10,557 nucleotides of DNA. It comes from JBDTOX01 sp039933015. Its GTDB lineage: Bacteria; Pseudomonadota; Gammaproteobacteria; Burkholderiales; Methylophilaceae. Positions 1 to 6,733 of this stretch are shown here, piece by piece. The stretch lies in assembly GCA_039933015.1 (NCBI GenBank), contig JBDTOX010000052.1, positions 1 to 10,557 on the forward strand, in the 5' to 3' direction. Below the pieces are notes generated by a model. That model ran no database searches. It had not been told where the DNA came from and saw only the letters and a program-made list of their open reading frames with translations. The translations under genes and the position numbers were made by a program. Every line of letters starts with the position of its first letter. Position 1 is the first letter of the stretch.

Positions 1-31
1 GCGCTCCAACAGCTTAATTTAACAAGGTTTC

Positions 32-60
32 TTGTCTCGCCCGCGATTTACTCTTATTAT
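32..60 (+). promoter_or_regulatory. Predicted sigma-70-type promoter of topA
   Basis: TTGTCT (32-37, 4 of 6 to the -35 consensus) is followed after exactly 17 nt by TATTAT (55-60, 5 of 6 to the -10 consensus). Transcription would start near 67, giving a leader of about 25 nt before the ATG at 93. A short inverted repeat, ACAAG (22-26) and CTTGT (31-35) with a 4-nt loop, overlaps the -35 box and could be an operator, though it is short enough to be chance. Bases 1-92 hold no gene that I can see. Confidence 0.55.
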
Positions 61-92
61 CTGCCGCTCCTGCATCCCACAATTACGCGTAC

Positions 93-2663
93 ATGTCCAA
101 ACTATTGATTGTTGAATCGCCCTCCAAAGCCAAGACCCTGAAGAAATATCTGGGTAAGGATTTCGAGGTGCTGGCCTCTTACGGGCATGTGCGTGACCTC
201 ATTCCGAAAACCGGTGCCGTTGATACGGAGCAGGGTTTCGCCATGAAGTACGAAATCATCGAGCGCAATGCCAAGCACGTGGATGCGATTGCCAAAGCAG
301 TTAAAGCGGCTGACGCCATTTATCTGGCAACTGACCCGGACCGCGAAGGGGAAGCGATTTCCTGGCATATTGCCGAAATCCTCAAATCCAAGAAACTCAT
401 CAAGGACAAGCTCCTGAAGCGCGTGGTGTTCCACGAAATCACCAAAACTGCAGTTCAGCACGCCATCGACAATCCGCGCGATATCGCCATGCCTTTAGTC
501 AATGCGCAGCAGGCGCGACGGGCGCTGGATTATCTGGTTGGCTTTAATTTATCGCCGTTGTTGTGGAAAAAAATCCGTCGTGGCCTTTCCGCCGGACGTG
601 TACAAAGCCCCGCGCTCAGGCTGATAGTAGAGCGCGAGCTTGAAATTGAAGCGTTCAAAAGTCAGGAGTACTGGAGCATACACCTTGAATCGCGCAAGCA
701 TCAGCATGCGTTTGATGCAAAACTGGTCCAGCTTGACGGCAATAAGGTTGAGCAATTCACTGTCATCAACCATGATCAGCAAGCCGACATCGTCGGCAAG
801 CTACTGATTGCGAGCGCCGGCAAAACCACCGTCAGCCGCGTTGAGAAAAAGCAAAGAAGTCGCAGCCCTGCCGCGCCGTTCACCACATCCACATTGCAGC
901 AAGAAGCCGTGCGTAAACTAGGCTTTACCACCAGCCGCGCCATGCGCATTGCGCAGCAGCTCTATGAGGGCATTGATATTGGCGGCGGTGCCGTCGGCCT
1001 GATTACCTATATGCGTACCGACTCCTTCAGCCTGGCGGCCGAAGCCGTGATGCAGATTCGCGACTATATCAAGGGTAATTTTGACGCCGGCTATCTGCCA
1101 AAATCGCCGATCATGTACAAAACCAAGGCCAAGAATGCGCAAGAGGCGCACGAGGCCATTCGCCCTACTGACATTACGCGCACACCTGCCAGCCTGCGCG
1201 CGCATTTAACCCCGGAGCAGTTCCGTCTGTACGAAATGATCTGGAAGCGTGCCGTCGCTTGCCAGATGGCGCCTGCAAAATTTGATGCCGTGAGCGTAGA
1301 CCTTGCCATCGGCAGTGAAGCCCACTTGTTCCGTGCCACCGGCCAGACCATGGTTTTTCCCGGCTTTATCGCCGTCTATATGGAAGGCGTGGATGATGAG
1401 GAGGAAGAAGGCGAAAGCAAACTGCCTGCGCTTGAAACCGGCGAAGTACTCGATGTGCAAAAAATATTTGGCGACCAGCACTTTACCGAACCACCTCCAC
1501 GCTATGGCGAAGCAAGCCTGGTTAAAGTGCTAGAGGAATATGGCATTGGCCGCCCTTCCACTTACGCCAGCATTATTTCCACGCTGCAAGATCGTGAATA
1601 TGTATTGCTGGATAAGAAACGCTTTACGCCTACCGATGTAGGACGCGTGGTCAATAAATTCCTCACTGAGCATTTCACCCGCTACGTGGATTATGGCTTT
1701 ACAGCAAATCTGGAAAACGAGCTGGATCAAATTGCTGATGGCGAACGTGAGTGGATACCTGTGCTGGATGAGTTCTGGCAGGGTTTCAACAAACAGATTT
1801 TAGATAAGGCCAACATAGACCGTGCAGAAATCACGCAGGAAGCAATTGGGGAAGACTGCCCGAAATGCGGTAAGCCGCTGAATTCCCGGCTGGGGAAACG
1901 CGGTAAATTTATCGGTTGTTCGGGCTATCCGGAGTGCGACTACACACGCAACCTCAATGGTGATGCATCAGTAAGCAATGAGCCTGTCACTATCGGTGCC
2001 GACCCTGCCAGCGGCAAAGATATTCTATTGCTGGTCGGCCCTTATGGCCCTTATCTGCAAGTCGGAATGAGCGCGGACGACCCGAAAAAGAAACCCAAGC
2101 GCGTCAGTATTCCCAAAGATATTCCGCTAGCTAATATATCGTTGGAAATCGCGCTTAAATTGGTGGCCCTGCCACGCGAGGTCGGCATGCATCCGGAAAC
2201 GAACAAGAAGATCATCGCCAACATCGGCCGCTTCGGCCCTTATGTTAATCACGATGGCAAGTTCAAATCCATCCCCAGAAGCGACAGTGTATTTGATATT
2301 GACCTGGATCGCGCGGTAGAACTGCTTGCGCAAGCCAATTCCGGACCAGCTCCACTGCGTGAGCTGGGCACTCACCCAACAGAAGAGGGCAATATCGCAA
2401 TCTACTCAGGCCGTTACGGCCCCTATGTACAGCATGGAAAACTGCGCGCCACGCTGCAAAAGAGCCAGGAGCCTGAAACTTTGACGCTGGAAGAGGCATT
2501 GGAACTGCTGGCTGCCAAAGCCGCAAAAGACTTGCCGGCCAAAAAAGCAGCGCCAGCCAAAAAGAAAACCACCAAAAAACCAGCCGCCAAGAAGGCTACG
2601 GTAAAGAAAACTGCACCAAGCAAAACCATTACCAAGAAAAAAGCCGCAAGCGCTGCGGAATAA
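93..2663 (+). CDS. topA: DNA topoisomerase I (type IA)
   Basis: Type IA topoisomerase: it cuts one DNA strand through a 5'-phosphotyrosine, passes the other strand and reseals, relaxing negative supercoils, for example behind RNA polymerase. At 856 aa it is close to the E. coli enzyme. The N-terminal Toprim domain carries the catalytic Glu8 in VESPSKAK and the acidic triad D81, D83, E85 in DPDREGE. The active-site tyrosine is Y306 in ITYMRTDS. A single four-cysteine zinc ribbon follows (C589, C592, C609, C615), then three C-terminal Toprim-associated repeats, each with a GPY or GPYV core (about 635-665, 692-725, 757-785). The last 48 residues are a Lys/Ala/Pro-rich tail, a known add-on that binds DNA non-specifically in some bacterial TopA. 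One zinc ribbon plus repeats plus basic tail differs from the three-ribbon E. coli layout. There is no clear Shine-Dalgarno before the ATG, but MSKLLIVESPSKAK is the expected family start. Confidence 0.98.
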   Translation: MSKLLIVESPSKAKTLKKYLGKDFEVLASYGHVRDLIPKTGAVDTEQGFAMKYEIIERNAKHVDAIAKAVKAADAIYLATDPDREGEAISWHIAEILKSKKLIKDKLLKRVVFHEITKTAVQHAIDNPRDIAMPLVNAQQARRALDYLVGFNLSPLLWKKIRRGLSAGRVQSPALRLIVERELEIEAFKSQEYWSIHLESRKHQHAFDAKLVQLDGNKVEQFTVINHDQQADIVGKLLIASAGKTTVSRVEKKQRSRSPAAPFTTSTLQQEAVRKLGFTTSRAMRIAQQLYEGIDIGGGAVGLITYMRTDSFSLAAEAVMQIRDYIKGNFDAGYLPKSPIMYKTKAKNAQEAHEAIRPTDITRTPASLRAHLTPEQFRLYEMIWKRAVACQMAPAKFDAVSVDLAIGSEAHLFRATGQTMVFPGFIAVYMEGVDDEEEEGESKLPALETGEVLDVQKIFGDQHFTEPPPRYGEASLVKVLEEYGIGRPSTYASIISTLQDREYVLLDKKRFTPTDVGRVVNKFLTEHFTRYVDYGFTANLENELDQIADGEREWIPVLDEFWQGFNKQILDKANIDRAEITQEAIGEDCPKCGKPLNSRLGKRGKFIGCSGYPECDYTRNLNGDASVSNEPVTIGADPASGKDILLLVGPYGPYLQVGMSADDPKKKPKRVSIPKDIPLANISLEIALKLVALPREVGMHPETNKKIIANIGRFGPYVNHDGKFKSIPRSDSVFDIDLDRAVELLAQANSGPAPLRELGTHPTEEGNIAIYSGRYGPYVQHGKLRATLQKSQEPETLTLEEALELLAAKAAKDLPAKKAAPAKKKTTKKPAAKKATVKKTAPSKTITKKKAASAAE

Positions 2664-2671
2664 GATGGATG

Positions 2672-2707
2672 GCTATAAAAAAGCGGCCCAGGCCGCTTTT
2701 TTATAGC
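2672..2707. terminator. Bidirectional intrinsic terminator, topA / pbpG
   Basis: A perfect inverted repeat: arm 2672-2688 (GCTATAAAAAAGCGGCC) and its exact complement at 2691-2707. The GC-rich core is GCGGCC, flanked by A6 on the left and T6 on the right, so each strand reads as a hairpin followed by a T-tract. It starts 8 nt after the topA stop and ends 12 nt before the stop of the convergent gene, so one element can serve both transcripts. Confidence 0.9.
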
Positions 2708-2719
2708 AGGCGGCGAAAG

Positions 2720-3724
2720 CTAACCTAAATGCCGGGGCAGGTTGCTGCTCTCAATCCACTTGCGTATGCGCTGCGCATCGCCGATGCGGGAATATTTGCC
2801 ATAAGAATCCAGCAAAACGATAATTAGCGGCTGTCCGGCAATCTCGGCCTGCATCACGAGACAGCGTCCAGCTTCATTGATAAAGCCTGTTTTGGATAGT
2901 CCAATGAGCCAGTCACTATTGCGCACTAGAATATTGGTATTTACAAAATGTACCGGGTTGCGCAAACCATGCACAGGCGTTTCATATGAAGCCGTTGTAG
3001 TGACCTGGCGAATTTCCTGATACTGATAGGCCGCACGTACCATTTTGACCAGGTCTTGAGCGGTAGATACATTTGCGCTATTGAGTCCGGTAGGATCAAC
3101 AAAATGTGAATGGGTCATGCCCAGCATGATTGCCTTGGCATTCATGGCCGCAATAAAAGCAGTCAGGCCTCCGGGGTAATTGCGGCCAAGTGCGGAAGCT
3201 GCCCGATTTTCGGAAGCCATGAGTGCCAGTTGCAGCAACTCCCCCCGGGTAAGCTCTGTGCCAAGGCGCAGGCGCGAACCGGTGCCCTTGAGCGTATCGA
3301 TATCGGCTTCTGAAATAGCCAGGGTTTCATTCATGGGCAAATGCGCATCGAGCATAACCATGGCCGTCATCAGCTTGGTGACGGACGCAATTGGAGTAGG
3401 CAAATCGATGCTTTTGGCGTAGAGGGTTTCACCCGTTGCCTGATTTACAATCAGAGCCTTGGATGAGGCCAGTTGCAACAGGCTACCGCCATCACTGCTA
3501 TCCTGGAATACACTACGATTGTAGTTGACGTTTTGTGGCTGATATTTGCGATCAGCACGCAGTGTGCGAATAATCTTCCTGCTGCTTACCTTGTGCTTGC
3601 TAACTACCTTGTGCTTGCTAGTACTGGAGATGTGCTTTTTTGAATTCTTTTCCACTGCTTCGGCGCTAAGAGACGGCACTGCCAGTGTCAAGGCCATGCA
3701 TAGCAATAATAGTTGGGGTCTCAT
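2720..3724 (-). CDS. pbpG: D-alanyl-D-alanine endopeptidase (PBP7-like)
   Basis: Serine peptidase of the S11 family (low-molecular-weight penicillin-binding protein) that acts on peptidoglycan in the periplasm. PBP7/PbpG members cleave D-Ala-mDAP cross-links; a D,D-carboxypeptidase role cannot be excluded from sequence. All three active-site motifs are present in order: S114-V-T-K117 (nucleophile and base), S171-E-N173 and K278-T-G280. The start MRPQLLLLCMALTLA is a signal peptide with a likely cleavage after AEA (residue 23). There is no C-terminal amphipathic anchor helix like that of DacA/DacC, which favours PbpG. Between signal peptide and catalytic domain lies a Ser/Lys/His-rich basic linker (about 27-60) containing a duplicated SKHKV. 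The ATG is preceded by AAGGA (3734-3738) at 9 nt. At 334 aa it is slightly longer than E. coli PbpG because of the linker. It is convergent with topA and divergent from gcvH. Confidence 0.9.
   Translation of the reverse strand: MRPQLLLLCMALTLAVPSLSAEAVEKNSKKHISSTSKHKVVSKHKVSSRKIIRTLRADRKYQPQNVNYNRSVFQDSSDGGSLLQLASSKALIVNQATGETLYAKSIDLPTPIASVTKLMTAMVMLDAHLPMNETLAISEADIDTLKGTGSRLRLGTELTRGELLQLALMASENRAASALGRNYPGGLTAFIAAMNAKAIMLGMTHSHFVDPTGLNSANVSTAQDLVKMVRAAYQYQEIRQVTTTASYETPVHGLRNPVHFVNTNILVRNSDWLIGLSKTGFINEAGRCLVMQAEIAGQPLIIVLLDSYGKYSRIGDAQRIRKWIESSNLPRHLG
3587..3620 (-). repeat. Tandem duplication in the pbpG linker
   Basis: The 16-mer TACCTTGTGCTTGCTA (plus-strand reading) occurs at 3587-3602 and again, identical, at 3605-3620, with a period of 18 nt. 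On the coding strand this is six codons, giving the repeated SKHKV-containing peptide in the basic linker. Identity at the DNA level suggests a recent in-frame slippage duplication. Confidence 0.85.
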
Positions 3725-3755
3725 AGCAGCTTGTCCTTATAACGCAGTCCGACCA

Positions 3756-3784
3756 ATATTAACCAAAATATTCCAATATGTCAT
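3756..3784 (-). promoter_or_regulatory. Predicted promoter of pbpG
   Basis: On the minus strand, ATGACA (3779-3784, 5 of 6 to the -35 consensus), a 17-nt spacer and TAATAT (3756-3761, 4 of 6) precede the gene. The start point would be near 3749, about 25 nt before the ATG at 3724, with the AAGGA ribosome site inside the leader. The whole region is AT-rich, so chance matches are easier here. Confidence 0.45.
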
Positions 3785-3810
3785 TAAGATAGATGCGTTT
3801 GTTAAAAACT

Positions 3811-3839
3811 TTCTCACAATTACTTAAAAAACACATAAT
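3811..3839 (+). promoter_or_regulatory. Predicted promoter of gcvH
   Basis: TTCTCA (3811-3816, 4 of 6) and CATAAT (3834-3839, 5 of 6) are separated by 17 nt. The start point would be near 3846, leaving a leader of about 58 nt. It lies in the 179-bp divergent region shared with pbpG. I saw no riboswitch-like structure there; in particular nothing resembling a tandem glycine aptamer, for which the region is also too short. Confidence 0.35.
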
Positions 3840-3903
3840 CGTCGATTGTACGCAATATAGCTGTGCGAAAATAGTAAGTAACTTCAAGCATTGATAATTA
3901 ACT

Positions 3904-4287
3904 ATGAAAATACCCGAGGATTTGAGTTATACCGCTGAGCACCTGTGGGTGCGCATCGCTGAAGATGGTGGCTGGCTTGCCGGCATTACCGACTACGCGC
4001 AGGATTTACTCGGCGATATCGTCTTCGTGGAAGCCCCGGCTATTGGAACATCGCTGGAAGCAGGTAAACCATGCGGTCTGGTAGAGTCCGTAAAGACCGG
4101 GTCCGACCTGCATGCACCATTGGATGGCGTAGTAAATGGCGTCAATGAGGCACTACTAGGCACACCGGAGCAAATCAACGATGCGCCGTATGAGGCTTGG
4201 ATATTCAAGTTGCAACCAAGCAATCCGGCGGACATAACCAATTTATTAAGCGCAACGGCTTACCGTAAATTGTTGGGTGACAGCTGA
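3904..4287 (+). CDS. gcvH: Lipoyl carrier, glycine cleavage system H-like protein
   Basis: Small lipoate-bearing carrier of the H-protein family, 127 aa, normal family length. In the glycine cleavage system it shuttles the aminomethyl group between the P protein (GcvP) and T protein (GcvT), and its reduced lipoyl arm is reoxidised by L protein; in some bacteria it also serves as the entry point for lipoate assembly. The lipoylated lysine is K64 in ESVKTGSD. Other family hallmarks are visible: HLWV near residue 13, GITDYAQ (27-33), LGDIVFVE (36-43), and the closing PYEAWIFKL. No gcvT or gcvP lies next to it in this window. The neighbours are a cell-wall enzyme (divergent) and a convergent unknown gene, so it appears to be a single-gene transcript. 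There is no clear Shine-Dalgarno before the ATG. A lipoate-binding protein of another pathway is possible, but the motifs fit ordinary GcvH well. Confidence 0.9.
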   Translation: MKIPEDLSYTAEHLWVRIAEDGGWLAGITDYAQDLLGDIVFVEAPAIGTSLEAGKPCGLVESVKTGSDLHAPLDGVVNGVNEALLGTPEQINDAPYEAWIFKLQPSNPADITNLLSATAYRKLLGDS

Positions 4288-4304
4288 GCTGCTTCAACGC
4301 ATGC

Positions 4305-4706
4305 TCAGGGCAAGCTGGATTGCAGGCGTTCGCGCACAGCGTGTATGACATAGGCCTCCAGCTGGCTGCCTAGCGATTGTTCCGCATTTTCCAGTTCCTG
4401 CCGTACGGCTTTTTTCACTGCCACCTGTATCAGCGGCATCATCTCTGCCAGCACCGCCTCTATTAACTCCGCAGGGATAGCGTCAGGCACATCTTCGCTA
4501 GAGTTTGCGACCTGATTCAGGGTGGGAAATTCTTCATTGCGTGGAGTAAAGGTCAGAGGTTCGCCTTCGTATATCTCCGTCAGCAATGGGATTTCTTCAT
4601 CTAAAACAGGCATTTCTGCTGGCGGCTGGTCATGCTTCATCAGCGCGTTAATACGATTCAGGACTTGCGCTAGCTCATGATTTTCTTCTGGTAACTGATC
4701 GCTCAC
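4305..4706 (-). CDS. Unknown acidic protein, translationally coupled to holC
   Basis: I do not recognise a characterised family. The 133-aa protein starts with GTG (4704-4706), whose GTGA overlaps the holC stop by 4 nt; a strong TGGAGA (4713-4718) stands 6 nt upstream, inside the holC end. It has no signal peptide or membrane segment. The first 75 residues are acidic and probably disordered, and hold three short look-alike motifs, M-PVLDEE (33-38), I-PLLTEI (40-45) and F-PTLNQV (61-66), of the form hydrophobic-P-x-L-x-[E/Q]. Residues 77-131 look helical and amphipathic, with charged clusters. Burkholderiales proteins with PVLTE-type motifs (DUF2486-like) come to mind, but I cannot verify a link. 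Coupling to holC and pepA suggests co-expression. No terminator is evident in the 17 bp before convergent gcvH. Confidence 0.8.
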   Translation of the reverse strand: MSDQLPEENHELAQVLNRINALMKHDQPPAEMPVLDEEIPLLTEIYEGEPLTFTPRNEEFPTLNQVANSSEDVPDAIPAELIEAVLAEMMPLIQVAVKKAVRQELENAEQSLGSQLEAYVIHAVRERLQSSLP

Positions 4707-5131
4707 AAAGCGTCTCCAGTGACATCAAATGATTTAATTTCGTAGCCACGATCTCGATAAAAACGGTAGCGGACACGGGCTTCGGTTTTATCAGCCTCAT
4801 CTACACCCACAATTTCAATCAATCGGCGAAAGCGGCTGAAAAAATGTGGGTGCTGGCTTTGCAAGTTAATCAGCACATCGTCATGCGGCAATTGTTCACC
4901 CTGCCAGTCAATAACAATGGGGGTTACGCTCACCAGAGGACTATCCGCACGGCAATGCGGCAAGAAGCTGGCAGGCGGATGCGCCCACAACTCATTCTCC
5001 AGCTTAAGTGTCGCTTCAGTATCAGGCGTAAACACCATCAGTCGCCGACCCTTATTGATAGCACTTTCACTAAGGTCAGCAACTTTCTGCAGTTTGTCGG
5101 CGACGTTAAAGAAGAACTCAATGCGCGTCAT
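4703..5131 (-). CDS. holC: DNA polymerase III subunit chi
   Basis: The chi subunit of the replicative polymerase clamp loader. With psi it links the gamma/tau complex to single-stranded DNA-binding protein, helping primer hand-off on the lagging strand. At 142 aa it is close to the E. coli chi length (147). Recognisable features are the N-terminal RIEFFFNVADK strand-helix, GRRLMVFTPD, the ELWAHPPASFLPH block (binding face region) and the C-terminal ARVRYRFYRDRGYEIKSFD. It follows pepA with only 3 nt between stop and ATG and has no strong ribosome site of its own, so translation is probably coupled to pepA; its own stop overlaps the next gene by 4 nt. pepA-holC is a widespread proteobacterial pair. 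I do not see holD (psi) in the window. Confidence 0.95.
   Translation of the reverse strand: MTRIEFFFNVADKLQKVADLSESAINKGRRLMVFTPDTEATLKLENELWAHPPASFLPHCRADSPLVSVTPIVIDWQGEQLPHDDVLINLQSQHPHFFSRFRRLIEIVGVDEADKTEARVRYRFYRDRGYEIKSFDVTGDAL
4713..4718 (-). promoter_or_regulatory. Ribosome binding site deciding the GTG start of the unknown gene
   Basis: TGGAGA on the minus strand lies 6 nt before GTG 4706 and inside the last codons of holC. It supports the non-ATG start and the GTGA overlap; no in-frame ATG lies near it. Confidence 0.7.
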
Positions 5132-5134
5132 AAG

Positions 5135-6634
5135 CTAGTGGGCAACTTTGCCCGTGCGCTGCATCAGAAACTGCGTCAACAAAGGCACCGGCCGCCCGGT
5201 GGAACCCTTTTCCTTGCCGGATTTCCATGCGGTGCCGGCGATGTCCAGATGTGCCCAGTCAAACTTCTTGGCAAAACGTGAAAGGAAACAGGCCGCAGTG
5301 ATACTACCTCCCGCGCGACCACCGATATTAGCCATATCGGCAAAATTGCTGTTCAACTGCTCCTGGTAATCTTCCCATAGCGGCATGTGCCAGGCGCGAT
5401 CGAGCGCATTCTCACCGGCCTGAACCAGCTCCTTGGCCAAGCCATCATTGTTACTGAAAATCCCGCTGGCATGATGCCCCAGCGCGATGACACAAGCGCC
5501 TGTCAGGGTGGCAATATCCACTACCACCTCTGGCTCAAAGCGCTCGGCATAGGTAATGGCATCGCACAAAATCAGACGGCCTTCCGCATCAGTATTCAAC
5601 ACTTCAATGGTCTGACCAGACATGCTGGTGAGCACATCACCCGGTTTGATGGCATTGCCATCAGGCAGGTTTTCACAGGTAGGGATAATGCCAACGACAT
5701 TTAAGGGCAAATTCATCTCGGCAATCGCCTTGAAGGTGCCGAGCACACTGGCCGCGCCGCACATGTCGTATTTCATTTCGTCCATATCGCCTGCAGGTTT
5801 GATGGAAATGCCTCCCGCATCGAAGGTAATGCCTTTACCCACAAGTACTACAGGCTTCTGGTTCTTTTTACCTTTGTTGTGTTGAAGTACGATGAGCTTG
5901 GGCGGTTGGCGGCTACCCTGCGCCACACCCAGGAAAGAACCCATACCGAGCTTTTCCATTTCAGGGCGCTCGAGTACCTCCACCTGCACACCATGACTCT
6001 CGCCCAGCGCCTTGGCTTGTTCTGCCAGGTAAGTTGGTGTGCATATATTGCCCGGCAAATTGCCCAGATCTTTGGCAAAATGCACACCAGAAGCAATAGC
6101 CAAACCCTGTTTCAAGCCAGCCTCACCTTTTTTCAAATCATTACGTTGTGGCACATTAATGATGAGCTTGGTGATACCTTTAATTTCGTCGTTGATCTTG
6201 CTTTTCAGGCGGTCAAATCGATAGGCGCTATCCTGTGCCACTTCAGCCAGCTGTGCTACTTTCCAGGTAATATCGTGTTTCTTAATCGGCAGCTCGGCCA
6301 GAAAGCTGGCCACATCGGCAGCACCGCTTTTGCTCAGCGCCTTTACAGAAGCGCGCACTGCTTGCCGATATTCACGCTCGTGAAATTCACGTTCCTTACC
6401 TAACCCTACAAGCAGAATCCGATCGCACAAAGTGCCTGGAACGCTATGCAGCAGCAATGTGCTGCCAAGTTTGCCCTCCATATCACCGCGGCGCAAAATG
6501 GTGGCAAGGTAGTTACCAGAGGTACGATCTATAGCTAGCGCTGCGGCGGATAGTTTGCGCCCCTCGTACACCCCGACAATAATGCAATCATTACGTTGCT
6601 TTTCCGGATTACCGTTTTTTATGCTAAATTCCAT
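5135..6634 (-). CDS. pepA: Leucyl aminopeptidase (cytosol aminopeptidase, M17)
   Basis: Cytoplasmic two-metal aminopeptidase of the M17 family, normally a hexamer, that removes N-terminal residues (notably Leu) from peptides. In E. coli the same protein also binds DNA in Xer recombination and carAB control; whether that holds here is unknown. The chosen ATG at 6632-6634 gives 499 aa beginning MEFSIKNGNPEKQR, the usual betaproteobacterial start. AAAGGG (6643-6648) stands 8 nt upstream. An in-frame TTG two codons earlier (6640) would be too close to that site. Metal and catalytic residues are intact: K267 and D272 in VGKGITFDAGG, K279, D290, and D349, E351, R353 within the signature NTDAEGRL (347-354), each three positions lower than in E. 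coli PepA. It heads the pepA-holC-unknown unit and is divergent from lptF, as in gammaproteobacteria. Confidence 0.97.
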   Translation of the reverse strand: MEFSIKNGNPEKQRNDCIIVGVYEGRKLSAAALAIDRTSGNYLATILRRGDMEGKLGSTLLLHSVPGTLCDRILLVGLGKEREFHEREYRQAVRASVKALSKSGAADVASFLAELPIKKHDITWKVAQLAEVAQDSAYRFDRLKSKINDEIKGITKLIINVPQRNDLKKGEAGLKQGLAIASGVHFAKDLGNLPGNICTPTYLAEQAKALGESHGVQVEVLERPEMEKLGMGSFLGVAQGSRQPPKLIVLQHNKGKKNQKPVVLVGKGITFDAGGISIKPAGDMDEMKYDMCGAASVLGTFKAIAEMNLPLNVVGIIPTCENLPDGNAIKPGDVLTSMSGQTIEVLNTDAEGRLILCDAITYAERFEPEVVVDIATLTGACVIALGHHASGIFSNNDGLAKELVQAGENALDRAWHMPLWEDYQEQLNSNFADMANIGGRAGGSITAACFLSRFAKKFDWAHLDIAGTAWKSGKEKGSTGRPVPLLTQFLMQRTGKVAH

Positions 6635-6642
6635 TAACAATG

Positions 6643-6648
6643 CCCTTT
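6643..6648 (-). promoter_or_regulatory. Ribosome binding site deciding the pepA start
   Basis: AAAGGG on the minus strand, 8 nt before ATG 6634 but only 2 nt before the alternative TTG at 6640. This spacing selects the ATG. Confidence 0.7.
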
Positions 6649-6664
6649 CGACTAAGCTTGCTGA

Positions 6665-6692
6665 ATTATCCTGCGTTTTCGTGTCAAATCAA
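6665..6692 (-). promoter_or_regulatory. Predicted promoter of pepA-holC operon
   Basis: Minus strand: TTGATT (6687-6692, 4 of 6), a 16-nt spacer, then GATAAT (6665-6670, 5 of 6). The start point would be near 6658, about 24 nt upstream of the ATG and just ahead of the AAAGGG site. A perfect TTGACA at 6682-6687 overlaps the proposed -35 but is only 11 nt from this -10. Confidence 0.5.
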
Positions 6693-6709
6693 AATTAATC
6701 CCACATAAA
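6681..6709 (+). promoter_or_regulatory. Possible promoter of lptFG
   Basis: GTGTCA (6681-6686, 4 of 6) and CATAAA (6704-6709, 4 of 6) are 17 nt apart on the plus strand, predicting a start point near 6716 and an 18-nt leader with no Shine-Dalgarno. Both boxes are weak. If real, it overlaps the pepA promoter, so the two divergent promoters would compete. Confidence 0.3.
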
Positions 6710-6733
6710 AATCATCCCTTAAGCCAACAACCT

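Noticed and set aside
4281..4291. CAGCTGAGCTG palindrome at the end of gcvH as a terminator
   Set aside because: Only 5-bp arms with a 1-nt centre and no T-tract; cannot form a usable hairpin.
4844..5281. 145-aa open frame opposite holC and the end of pepA
   Set aside because: It spans the junction of two well-supported minus-strand genes and has no coding signature of its own.
5879..6403. 174-aa open frame opposite pepA
   Set aside because: It lies fully antisense to a strongly conserved M17 peptidase and shows no domain or ribosome site; a by-product of codon use.
6635..6640. Upstream TTG start adding two residues to PepA
   Set aside because: The AAAGGG ribosome site would be only 2 nt away; the ATG at 6634 has ideal 8-nt spacing and gives the family's usual MEFSIK start.
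6682..6687. Perfect TTGACA on the minus strand as the pepA -35
   Set aside because: It lies 11 nt from GATAAT and has no acceptable -10 at 16-18 nt (TCAGCA at 17). The overlapping TTGATT with 16-nt spacing fits better.
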